Positions 18,373-26,430 of a stretch of 64,000 nucleotides of DNA are shown here, one piece after another; the first letter of the stretch is position 1; each line of letters starts with the position of its first letter. Below the pieces are notes generated by a model. It searched no databases. It was not told where the DNA came from and saw nothing but the letters and a program-made list of their open reading frames with translations. The stretch is from an uncultured Methanomassiliicoccus sp. (lineage in GTDB: Archaea > Thermoplasmatota > Thermoplasmata > Methanomassiliicoccales > Methanomassiliicoccaceae): assembly GCA_944319735.1 (NCBI GenBank), contig CALUEU010000004.1, positions 62,001 to 126,000 of the forward strand, read 5' to 3'. Both the position numbers and the translations under genes were made by a program.

Positions 18373-18894
18373 TCAATCAGACTCAATCATGTCAGATTTT
18401 GTTATGATACCAACAGAACTGTTGCCGTCCATAACAACTACTGCCGGAAACTCTAGTAGCAATTCTTTCACTACTTCTGAGCTAGCAGTTTTTGACACTA
18501 CGGGGGGAGAATCACTCATAACTTCTTTTGCCATTACTTCGGACAATCTTCCTGAAAACTTCAGCAAGTCTCTTTCTGTTATTAAACCAACTATCTGTTC
18601 ATCACGCATAACTACGAGCTGTGAGACTGCTTTTTCACCCATCATTCTGCCTGCTTCTGCTGCAGTGTTTTCTGCATTTACGTGATATATTGTAGGCGTC
18701 ATGTACTTAGTGCAGTAGTCTTTTTCTTCTTCCTGCAGACACTCTAAAATCCTTTTTACTGTTGAAAATCGAGGATCTACCTTTCCTGTCTCTATTTTTG
18801 CAATGTGAGCTTGTGAAACTCCGGCTTTTTTAGCAAGTTCGCTCTGGCTCATTCCAGCCTTTAACCTTAGTTTCTTTATGTCTGTTAGATCCAT
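18373..18894 (-). CDS. XRE-type transcriptional regulator with CBS pair
   Basis: Residues 1-55 are an XRE helix-turn-helix (LRLKAGMSQSELAKKAGVSQ then IAKIETG). Residues 60-173 are two CBS domains (IVGLITERDLLKF, and VVVMDGNSSVGIITKSDMIE). CBS pairs bind adenosyl ligands such as AMP or SAM. The gene is divergent from metK, 87 bp away, so a role in sensing SAM or adenylates to control metK is a reasonable inference. A short palindrome precedes its start. This archaeal combination matches COG3620. Confidence 0.88.
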   Translation of the reverse strand: MDLTDIKKLRLKAGMSQSELAKKAGVSQAHIAKIETGKVDPRFSTVKRILECLQEEEKDYCTKYMTPTIYHVNAENTAAEAGRMMGEKAVSQLVVMRDEQIVGLITERDLLKFSGRLSEVMAKEVMSDSPPVVSKTASSEVVKELLLEFPAVVVMDGNSSVGIITKSDMIESD

Positions 18895-18981
18895 AGGATA
18901 ACCCTCGGTTATTGAAACAATAGCTAATCATGTATTAAAATATATATACTCTATTCTCCCTGTATGTTGTTAAGTGATTAA
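18895..18981. promoter_or_regulatory. Divergent promoter region, regulator / metK
   Basis: The 87-bp gap holds a palindrome TATTG-AAA-CAATA (18910-18922), 16 bp before the regulator start. It also has an A/T stretch AAAATATATATACT (18937-18950) about 30-45 bp before the metK ATG, which fits a TATA box. The palindrome is a candidate operator for the XRE-CBS protein. Confidence 0.5.
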
Positions 18982-20226
18982 ATGGGACGCCACTTATTTA
19001 CTTCAGAGTCTGTAACAGAAGGACATCCTGACAAATTATGCGATCGAATATCCGATGCTATCGTTGATGCTTATCTGGCACAAGACCCTGATGCACATAT
19101 GGCCATTGAAACCATGACAACTACTGGAATGGTTATGGTCGTAGGTGAAGTAAAAGCAGATCCGAAAAAGATACCAGCCCTGAATATCGATAAGTTAGTA
19201 AGAGAAACCGTGAAAGACATCGGCTACTCTTCTCCTGAAATCGGTTTCGATCACGAAGGCTGCTCTGTTCTTGTTTCACTGCATGACCAGTCTGTAGATA
19301 TCGACCTGGGAGTAAGCGGGGGAAGTGTAAGCAAGAAACTTACCGGAGCCGGCGACCAAGGTCTTATGTTCGGATACGCTACCAACGAAACACCGGAATT
19401 AATGCCGCTTCCTATCTGCATGGCTCAGAAGCTTGCAATGCAGCTGGCAAAAGTCAGGAAAGACGGTACTCTGCCATGGCTGAGGCCTGACGGAAAAACA
19501 CAGGTGACTGTAGAATATGAGGACGGGGTTCCAAAGAGAATCGACACAATCGTGGTATCTACCCAGCATGCTCCGGAAATAAACGGAAAGAAAAAGGATG
19601 CCGATGTCCAGAAGATTATACACAAGGCAATCATGGAAAAAGTCATCAAACCTGTATGCGGTGACTGGGTAGACAAGAAGACAATTTACCACATCAACCC
19701 GACTGGAAGATTTGTTATCGGTGGACCCTGCGGAGACTCCGGTCTTACTGGCAGAAAGATCATCGTTGACACATACGGAGGAATGGGAAGACACGGCGGA
19801 GGAGCCTTCTCAGGAAAAGACCCGACAAAAGTGGACCGCTCTGCGGCATACATGTGCAGATACATTGCAAAGAACATTGTTGCAGCAGGATTAGCCAATA
19901 AGGTTGAGGTTCAGCTCGCATATGCAATCGGAGTTGCAGAACCCGTGTCTGTAATGGTGGATACAGCAGGAACAGGAGTTGTCTCAGATGATAAAATCGC
20001 CGAGGCTGTAAAAGAGACTTTTGATCTGACTCCTGATGGAATCATCAGCACCCTCAAGCTCAAACGTCCTATCTATCAGAAGACTTCAGCATATGGTCAC
20101 TTTGGAAGAAACGACCCTGCATTTACCTGGGAGAAAACCGACAAGGCAAAAGATCTCAAAAAGGCATGCGGCGTTACTAAAACAAAGCCTAAAAACTCTA
20201 AAGACAGCACAGTAATGTCTGTCTGA
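18982..20226 (+). CDS. metK: S-adenosylmethionine synthetase, bacterial/eukaryotic type
   Basis: MetK joins methionine and ATP to SAM. The motifs are those of the bacterial/eukaryotic family: [17 protein letters not shown] near the N-terminus, [16 protein letters not shown], and [18 protein letters not shown]. At 414 residues it is a little longer than usual, with a basic tail. Most archaea use a different, highly diverged MAT family (COG1812), so this gene was probably acquired from bacteria. It faces the XRE-CBS regulator and looks fully functional. Confidence 0.95.
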   Translation: MGRHLFTSESVTEGHPDKLCDRISDAIVDAYLAQDPDAHMAIETMTTTGMVMVVGEVKADPKKIPALNIDKLVRETVKDIGYSSPEIGFDHEGCSVLVSLHDQSVDIDLGVSGGSVSKKLTGAGDQGLMFGYATNETPELMPLPICMAQKLAMQLAKVRKDGTLPWLRPDGKTQVTVEYEDGVPKRIDTIVVSTQHAPEINGKKKDADVQKIIHKAIMEKVIKPVCGDWVDKKTIYHINPTGRFVIGGPCGDSGLTGRKIIVDTYGGMGRHGGGAFSGKDPTKVDRSAAYMCRYIAKNIVAAGLANKVEVQLAYAIGVAEPVSVMVDTAGTGVVSDDKIAEAVKETFDLTPDGIISTLKLKRPIYQKTSAYGHFGRNDPAFTWEKTDKAKDLKKACGVTKTKPKNSKDSTVMSV

Positions 20227-20264
20227 TCAAACCTCTTTTTTCATTATTTTTATACTATAATTTC

Positions 20265-20669
20265 TCACTTATTGGATAATGCCTTTTTCAAATCCGAAAC
20301 ATACAGTGCCTGTTGCTTTTTTAAATAAGCTTTAACAAACGGTTTCATAATTGCCTTTTTGGCAGTGACGTCTTCTGTAAAGTCAATTTCAGTTTGTTTT
20401 CCATTTTGAGTAAATATGCCGGTCCAATGTCCCTTCATATTATCATTTTCCATATCAAACTCCCAGCGTTTGCATGGTTCTACATCAGTAATTGTAAAAT
20501 TTGTGGCATACCCATTCTTTGTATACTCAATAAATTGTTTTTCATTTAAAATCTCAATTTTACTTAAATCACTGCGCCATGCATACTCTTCAAGGGAAGT
20601 AACTGTTTCCCATACTTTTTGAACGTCATTCTGGAAAGTTGCTTTGATGTTTGAAACTGTCATACTCAA
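20265..20669 (-). CDS. SRPBCC (START-like) family protein
   Basis: The 134-residue protein has the helix-grip pattern. It opens with a strand and VWETVTSLEEYAWRSDLSKIEIL, has paired beta strands in the middle (NFTITDVEPCKRWEFDME, HWTGIFTQNGKQTEIDFTEDV), and ends in a long helix, AYLKKQQALYVSDLKKAL. Such proteins hold small hydrophobic ligands. The function here is unknown. Confidence 0.75.
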   Translation of the reverse strand: MSMTVSNIKATFQNDVQKVWETVTSLEEYAWRSDLSKIEILNEKQFIEYTKNGYATNFTITDVEPCKRWEFDMENDNMKGHWTGIFTQNGKQTEIDFTEDVTAKKAIMKPFVKAYLKKQQALYVSDLKKALSNK

Positions 20670-20724
20670 ACGTCTCCCCCAAGTCTGATTTATTCGTTTT
20701 ATGTTAAGTTTATTGATGTATGGA

Positions 20725-20937
20725 TTATCTATATAAATAGTAATAAATTATCAATATAGCTAGTACAACAGCAACAGGGAGGATAATTTTTATCCAGTAA
20801 CCAATATGCTTTTTCCTTTTAAATTCATTCACAGCATACTGGTATTCCTCATCACTGACTTCATCTTTTAACATTGACAATCTTTTATCATCATTCTTGT
20901 AAGCTGTTGAATCTCCTTTAGACAAATCCTCTCCCAT
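20725..20937 (-). CDS. Small single-helix membrane protein
   Basis: From the ATG at 20937, preceded by GGTGG, the protein has 70 residues: a charged N-terminal half with a short helix (VSDEEYQYAVNEFKRKK) and one C-terminal membrane helix. A frame from 20967 is longer but has a less likely start. It lies 55 bp from the SRPBCC gene and may be co-transcribed with it. No family is recognised. Confidence 0.6.
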   Translation of the reverse strand: MGEDLSKGDSTAYKNDDKRLSMLKDEVSDEEYQYAVNEFKRKKHIGYWIKIILPVAVVLAILIIYYYLYR

Positions 20938-21055
20938 GCAGCCACCTGTTTTGTAATTCAACATCAAATTTACGCATTTAACACTTTGTGAATATTAACT
21001 GCTTAGCAGCGGCTAATGATTTCTGTGCAATATAAAATACAAACATACAGTCAAA

Positions 21056-21373
21056 TCATTTCTTTTTGGAATTTTCAGGCAGCTCTGCATACATGGACTC
21101 AAATAAACTTTTCAGGAAATATTTATCATATACATTGCTGACTAGCAGCATCTCCTTTGCACCTTTATAAGGCAGCTCGTAAGAAGCTTCCGGCATGAAA
21201 TCTTTAGCAGCTTGAACAGGTTTTACAAGCAATCTGTTATCGTAAATTCCGCCGATGATTTTTCCTTTGTAGTATATAATGTACTCACCCATCATTGCAC
21301 GGTACGTTACTTCATCTAACTCAGACAACTGTTCTAAAATAAAATTGAGATATTCTTTACTGGATGCCATCAT
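21056..21373 (-). CDS. TfoX N-terminal domain protein
   Basis: The 105-residue protein matches the TfoX N-terminal domain family: FILEQLSELDEVTYRAMMGEYIIYYKGKIIGGIYDNRLLVKPV, then a Lys/Gly LPYKGAKEMLLV loop and a C-terminal helix. The family name comes from competence regulators, but stand-alone copies like this one occur in many prokaryotes with no known role. It lacks the C-terminal domain. Confidence 0.85.
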   Translation of the reverse strand: MMASSKEYLNFILEQLSELDEVTYRAMMGEYIIYYKGKIIGGIYDNRLLVKPVQAAKDFMPEASYELPYKGAKEMLLVSNVYDKYFLKSLFESMYAELPENSKKK

Positions 21374-21469
21374 CCTGCACCTTCTTTTACAGTGTTTTTC
21401 TGCATATGAAAATAAACTCCAACCAGTATATATTATAAAATGTAAAAAAATTGAGGAATGTTAAAGTGT

Positions 21470-23257
21470 TTAAACAGTCGGAGTCTGGACTGTAGAGTAG
21501 TAATATTCTCCTCTCTCTTTCTGTTCTCTGTCCAGTCTTGATCCTGGTTTATTGATTCTAGGACGGTCTGTATCATTGTCTCTTCTAAACGTCACGTCCA
21601 CTCTGGCAAGGAACTTATTCATGCCGTCTCTCATATCAAAAGGACCGGTGGCTTTTCCTTCGCTGCCAGGTTTCCCTTCAAAGACCATCATGGTGTCAGA
21701 TACCATATCTAAGAAGTAAATGTCGTGGTCAATGATCAAGGCGCTCCGTCCTCTCTTTTCCATTACTCTGCGGATAGTCTTGGCAGCTTCCATTCTCTGA
21801 TTTGAATCCAGGTATGCTGACGGTTCATCTATGAGATACATCTCAGCTTCTCTTGAAAGACAGAGGGCGATAGCAACTCTCTGCAACTCACCGCCGGACA
21901 GTGTTTTAACATTCTTTTCATACAATCTCTTTAAACTCAGCGGATGAGCGATCTCACTCTCAAAAAATCCAGAACCGAAAAACTCAGAGTTTGCAGTCAT
22001 GAAGAGTTCGTTTACAGTACCATCAAAATCTGGTGCAATATACTGCGGTTTGTATGAAACTTTTATCCGGCTGTCCAGCTCTCCCAATGTCGGTTTCTGT
22101 ACGCCTGCCAGCATCTTTACGAATGTTGTTTTACCTATTGCATTAGGTCCGACAACTCCTACAGACTCGCCGATCATGATTGATCCAGGTTCAACAGTGA
22201 GTTTGAACTCTTTATAATCGCATTCGAGAGCTCCGTATTCGAGAAGTGTGGCAGTCATCTGGCTGTCTCTCGGCGGGTGGCTTTCAAATCTTATCTGTGT
22301 ATCTCTGAATCTTATGTTTTCTTCTCTCATGTATCCGTCTAAATAGGTGTTGATTGCCGTCCTAACCTGTCTCGGCTGGGCAAAGACACCGTATGCTCCT
22401 TCAGAACCATACACGAGGTATGCACTGTCTGCTAAGAAATCTAAAATTGCCAAGTCATGTTCGATAACAATTACTTGTTTTGTTTCTGACAGGTCCTGAA
22501 TGATCCTTGCGACCTTGATCCTCTGGTAAATGTCAAGATATGAGGAAGGTTCATCGAAGAAGTATGTATCTGCCTCTTTCATGATGGAAGCTGCAATTGC
22601 AACTCTCTGCAGTTCACCACCGGACAGCTTATCCAGAGGTCTGTCGATCACTTCATTCAGCTCAAGGAGGTCTGCAGCTTCTTCCACTGTCATTCTTTCT
22701 GCGACTTTGCCCAGAAGATCCCTGACCACTCCCTTGCTGACCAGAGGCAGTTTGTCTACATATTGCGGCTTGAGAGCTGTTCTTACTTTTCCTGCGTATA
22801 CTTTTGCAAGATAATCTCCCAGCTCTGTTCCTGACAATCTAGAAAGAACCTCTTCCCTGCTCGGCGGGTTGTCATAGTTTCCAAAGTTAGGAGTTTCTTC
22901 GCCTGACAGTAGTTTTATAGACGTAGTCTTTCCGATACCGTTAGGTCCAAGGATACCGGTGACGGCTCCTTTCTTAGGTACAGGCAGCCTGTAAATCCTG
23001 AAACCGTTCATGCCGTATTGGTGCATCAGTTCTGTATTGAGCTCTTCGGGCAGACCAATGATCTTGATAGCTTCAAAAGGACATTTGTTTATGCATATTC
23101 CGCAGCCAGCGCATAATTCTTCTGAGATGACAGGCTTTCCGCTGTCTCCCATTACTACAGCTTCTACTCCTGTTCTTACTTTAGGACAATACTTGATGCA
23201 TTCTGTATTGCATTTCTTCGGCTGACAATGATCTCTCAGGAGTACGGCTATACGCAT
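21470..23257 (-). CDS. Ribosome recycling ATPase RLI / ABCE1
   Basis: ABCE1 splits ribosomal subunits after termination together with aRF1 or Pelota. The N-terminal [4Fe-4S] part has both cysteine sets (CQPKKCNTECIKYCP and CAGCGICINKCPF). Two ABC domains follow, with Walker A GPNGIGKTTS and GPNAIGKTTF and two LSGGELQRVAIA signatures. The 595 residues are the normal archaeal length. The C-terminus carries an extra charged tail of about 25 residues. Confidence 0.97.
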   Translation of the reverse strand: MRIAVLLRDHCQPKKCNTECIKYCPKVRTGVEAVVMGDSGKPVISEELCAGCGICINKCPFEAIKIIGLPEELNTELMHQYGMNGFRIYRLPVPKKGAVTGILGPNGIGKTTSIKLLSGEETPNFGNYDNPPSREEVLSRLSGTELGDYLAKVYAGKVRTALKPQYVDKLPLVSKGVVRDLLGKVAERMTVEEAADLLELNEVIDRPLDKLSGGELQRVAIAASIMKEADTYFFDEPSSYLDIYQRIKVARIIQDLSETKQVIVIEHDLAILDFLADSAYLVYGSEGAYGVFAQPRQVRTAINTYLDGYMREENIRFRDTQIRFESHPPRDSQMTATLLEYGALECDYKEFKLTVEPGSIMIGESVGVVGPNAIGKTTFVKMLAGVQKPTLGELDSRIKVSYKPQYIAPDFDGTVNELFMTANSEFFGSGFFESEIAHPLSLKRLYEKNVKTLSGGELQRVAIALCLSREAEMYLIDEPSAYLDSNQRMEAAKTIRRVMEKRGRSALIIDHDIYFLDMVSDTMMVFEGKPGSEGKATGPFDMRDGMNKFLARVDVTFRRDNDTDRPRINKPGSRLDREQKERGEYYYSTVQTPTV

Positions 23258-23303
23258 AAAAATCGCAATGATGAATCACTACTAAAAACATGACGCTTGT
23301 TCA

Positions 23304-23960
23304 TCACATTTTTTTGCATCCGCGACGCATCCAACGCATGATATTGAGACCTACATATTTCAGAGATGAAAATTTGGCACGATGGTCTCCGCCGATCTGT
23401 GTTTGCCTGTTTAATATTGCTGCTAGAACATCTCTTTCATTTTTACAGTCATCAGGAATGACAGTATATGTTCTTCCGACAGAAGGAGATGTGTGAGCGT
23501 CTGATCCGCCGACTATGGGTAAATTAAGTTTTTCTGCCAGCTTAAGAGCCCTACCGTTGCTGCTTCTCGACGACCGTCCGTTAATGCTTTCAATGGCATC
23601 GAATCCCATTCCGGCAACATTTTTTCCGCCTATGCCTGACCACCATCTGTAAGGATGAGCTGCGACAGCGATTCCGCCAGCTTCGTGAATCAAATCTACC
23701 GTGTCTTTTATCGGCAGATTTCTAGGGATCGCTTTGTCCACTCCGTATGCCAGAATATGCCCTTCAGATGTGGTCACTTCAATGCCCTTGATGACAATTA
23801 TATCCGAAACGTCACCGACATCTTCCCAGGCACCAATCTCGTTGTGGTCTGTAAGGGCCACAGCACCGACGTTTTTCGTCCTGCATTCGTTTAAGATTTC
23901 TGCAACGGTTTGTTTTCCGTCATTCGAATGCATGGAGTGGACGTGCAGATCTGCATTCAT
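23304..23960 (-). CDS. PHP-domain protein, short form
   Basis: This 218-residue protein has the same PHP core as the one at 17386-18330: NADLHVHSMHSNDGKQT, VALTDHNEIGAWEDV, AAHPYRWWSG and VGGSDAHTSPSVG. It lacks that protein's extra C-terminal region but has a basic tail. Its start codon overlaps the metG stop by 4 bp, so it is translated together with metG. The substrate is unknown. Confidence 0.85.
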   Translation of the reverse strand: MNADLHVHSMHSNDGKQTVAEILNECRTKNVGAVALTDHNEIGAWEDVGDVSDIIVIKGIEVTTSEGHILAYGVDKAIPRNLPIKDTVDLIHEAGGIAVAAHPYRWWSGIGGKNVAGMGFDAIESINGRSSRSSNGRALKLAEKLNLPIVGGSDAHTSPSVGRTYTVIPDDCKNERDVLAAILNRQTQIGGDHRAKFSSLKYVGLNIMRWMRRGCKKM

Positions 23961-26167
23961 CTGATATTCGCTCCGTCTGGCATTCCGTTGCCGACCAGGA
24001 CGGCCTTTCCGGACTCAGTTCTCAATATGAGTCCTTCATCGGCATCATCTGACGGAAGGAATACTGCCACTTTTCCGCAATCTCCTTCTTTGACATCAGC
24101 ACTTATGTCCCGCCCTATGTTGACCTTGTCTCCATTGACGCTTCCTATGCGCAGTGTAAGCTTTTGGAAATCTTTGAACTCTATGCGTTTTTCATTCTGA
24201 GGTTGCCCGCTGTTAACGGCTTCACCAGGTTCAGCATCTTCCGGGGCTGAAAGGAGCATGACAAGTTCTTCTCCTGCATCAGCGGCCAGAAGCATTCCCT
24301 GAGATTCACAGCCTCTCAGCTTAGCAGGCTTCAGGTTTGAGACTACAACCACTTTACGATTCAGCATCTCTTCTGCTGAATAGTACTTTTTAAGACCGGC
24401 GACAACCTGGATCTGATGTCCGATGTCGACCTGCAGCAGAAACAGGGAATCTGCATTGGGGTGGTCCTCTACACTCACAATCTTTCCTACTTTCAGATTC
24501 AGTGAGCTGAAGCCGCTGAATTTGTTTGTTTCTTCTTCAATAGGTTCCATCTTTGTGAATAACGGTGCAGGACTTCTTAATTTTTGATGCTCTGCAGGAG
24601 GAACATTCACTGATTTCCATCCCTCATCATAGATGGAGTTATCATATCCGAGTAAATTCCATGCACCCTTTGATGAACGAGGCAGGAAAGGATTGCTTAT
24701 TATTGCAAGGGCTTTCACCAGCCTCAGGTTTAAATTGAGGGCTGAACCGCATTCTTCTTTGTCTTTTTTAATCAAAGCCCAGGGTGCACAGGCGTCAAAG
24801 TAACGGTTTCCAAATTGAGCAAGATCCATCACAGCCTTCAATGCTCTTTTAAACTCACACTTGTCAAGATTCTCTTCTACTTCCTTTACTGCAGCTGAGA
24901 TTGCGGCTGAGATCTTTTCCTCTTCTTCCGCGCTTCCTTTATATTCTGGAATCTCTCCGAAGTGTTTGTGTGTGAAGCTCAGAGAGCGATGATAGAAGTT
25001 TCCTAGTGTAGCTACAAGCTCATTGTTATTCTTGGTTACAAACTCACTCCAGGAGAAGTCAGCATCCTTGTTTTCAGGCATGTTTATCGAGGCATAGTAG
25101 CGTATTGAATCTGAATCGTACTTTTCCAGCATGGATGTAATATCAATTGACATTCCTCTGCTTTTGGACATCTTGTCTCCTTTGAATGTGAGGAATTCGT
25201 TTGCCGGAACATCATATGGTAAATTGAGGCCGCCGTATGCCATTAGGATTGCCGGCCAGATGATGGTGTGGAAGGGAATATTGTCTTTTCCCAAGAAATA
25301 GTAGCTTTTCACTTCTGGATCTGTCCAGAAGTCTTTCCATGCATCAGGGTTTCCGCTCTTTTGAGCCCACTCAATTGATGCAGACAAGTATCCGATGACA
25401 GCTTCAAACCAGACATATATGCTCTTTCCTTCCCAGTTTTCTAAAGGCACTGGTATTCCCCAGGACATGTCTCTGGTGATTGCTCTGTCATGCAGGCCTT
25501 CTTCAAGCCAGTTTTTAGTAAACAGCTGTACTGAGTTTTTCCACTCATTCTTGCTTTCAAGCCATTCAGTCAGAGGTTTTTGGAATTCTGACAGCTTAAG
25601 GAAGAAATGCTCTGTCTCTTTCATTTCTGGAGTTGTGGAGCAGTGTACGCATTTGGCTTCGTTGAGGCCTCCGCTCTCAAAAGAGTTGCCGCATTTCTCG
25701 CACTGATCTCCTCTTGCCTTCTCGTTTCCGCATATCGGACAGATACCTTCCACGTATCTGTCTGGAAGAAACTTCATACAATGGGGGCAGTAATACTGTG
25801 GAGTACTCTTTTTAATCAAATAGCCTTTATCCAGCAGACTGAGAAAGATCTCACTGACAATCTTTGCATGATTCTCTGTGTGAGTCTTTGTGAACAAAGA
25901 AAATTCAATGCCCATTCCATCAATGGCTTTTTTGTTAATTTCATGGTAACGGTCAGCGATTTCTTTGGGAGTGACACCCTCTTTGTCCGCCTTGACGGTT
26001 ATGGGAGTGCCGTGCTGATCAGATCCAGATACCATCAGGACTTCGTTGCCTTTCAGGCGGTTATATCTTGAGAATATGTCTGGAGAAAGCAGAGAGCCTG
26101 CTATATGTCCGAGATGAATAGGTGAATTTGCGTATGGCCACGCTGCGCATATGAGTACCTTGCTCAT
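23957..26167 (-). CDS. metG: Methionyl-tRNA synthetase
   Basis: MetG charges tRNA-Met. The class I HIGH motif is PIHLGHIAG near residue 16 and the KMSKS loop is GDKMSKSRGMS. Four CxxC pairs form the zinc knuckle (CPHC...CPICG...CEKCG...CVHC). A C-terminal EMAP/Trbp-like tRNA-binding domain is present (SLNLKVGKIVSVEDHPNADSL, then NLKPAKLRGCESQGMLLA). Past it lies an extra ~100-residue segment ending in a second LRIGSVNGDKVNIG strand pattern. At 736 residues it is full length. The ATG lies 4 bp from the PHP gene's start overlap at its 3' end. Confidence 0.96.
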   Translation of the reverse strand: MSKVLICAAWPYANSPIHLGHIAGSLLSPDIFSRYNRLKGNEVLMVSGSDQHGTPITVKADKEGVTPKEIADRYHEINKKAIDGMGIEFSLFTKTHTENHAKIVSEIFLSLLDKGYLIKKSTPQYYCPHCMKFLPDRYVEGICPICGNEKARGDQCEKCGNSFESGGLNEAKCVHCSTTPEMKETEHFFLKLSEFQKPLTEWLESKNEWKNSVQLFTKNWLEEGLHDRAITRDMSWGIPVPLENWEGKSIYVWFEAVIGYLSASIEWAQKSGNPDAWKDFWTDPEVKSYYFLGKDNIPFHTIIWPAILMAYGGLNLPYDVPANEFLTFKGDKMSKSRGMSIDITSMLEKYDSDSIRYYASINMPENKDADFSWSEFVTKNNNELVATLGNFYHRSLSFTHKHFGEIPEYKGSAEEEEKISAAISAAVKEVEENLDKCEFKRALKAVMDLAQFGNRYFDACAPWALIKKDKEECGSALNLNLRLVKALAIISNPFLPRSSKGAWNLLGYDNSIYDEGWKSVNVPPAEHQKLRSPAPLFTKMEPIEEETNKFSGFSSLNLKVGKIVSVEDHPNADSLFLLQVDIGHQIQVVAGLKKYYSAEEMLNRKVVVVSNLKPAKLRGCESQGMLLAADAGEELVMLLSAPEDAEPGEAVNSGQPQNEKRIEFKDFQKLTLRIGSVNGDKVNIGRDISADVKEGDCGKVAVFLPSDDADEGLILRTESGKAVLVGNGMPDGANIR

Positions 26168-26430
26168 TTAAATCAAATCGCCATGTCTTCGTTGGATATA
26201 AAAGATATCTGAAACCATTGATGATTCTGCAGTTTTTTACATTTTATCTAGTTTATTTTCTAAAAATTCAAAGTTTAATCTCGTTTGTTTAGTTTTATGA
26301 GATTTTATGTACAATTATCTAAAGTTAACATTAAACAATATCAATTAATCTTATAGTTTTATATTTATTAGACGAATGTCTAATTATTTTTATATATGAT
26401 AAGCAGCATGCAAGTTTTTGGAGACATATC
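26168..26430 (+). promoter_or_regulatory. amt upstream region with palindromic operator candidate
   Basis: A perfect inverted repeat ATTAGAC-GAAT-GTCTAAT (26367-26384) lies immediately upstream of a TATA-like TTTTTATATATGA (26387-26399). The ATG of amt is about 30 bp further on. This is the place where an archaeal repressor would block TBP/TFB binding. The sequence does not match the GGAA-N6-TTCC NrpR operator of Methanococcus. Confidence 0.55.
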
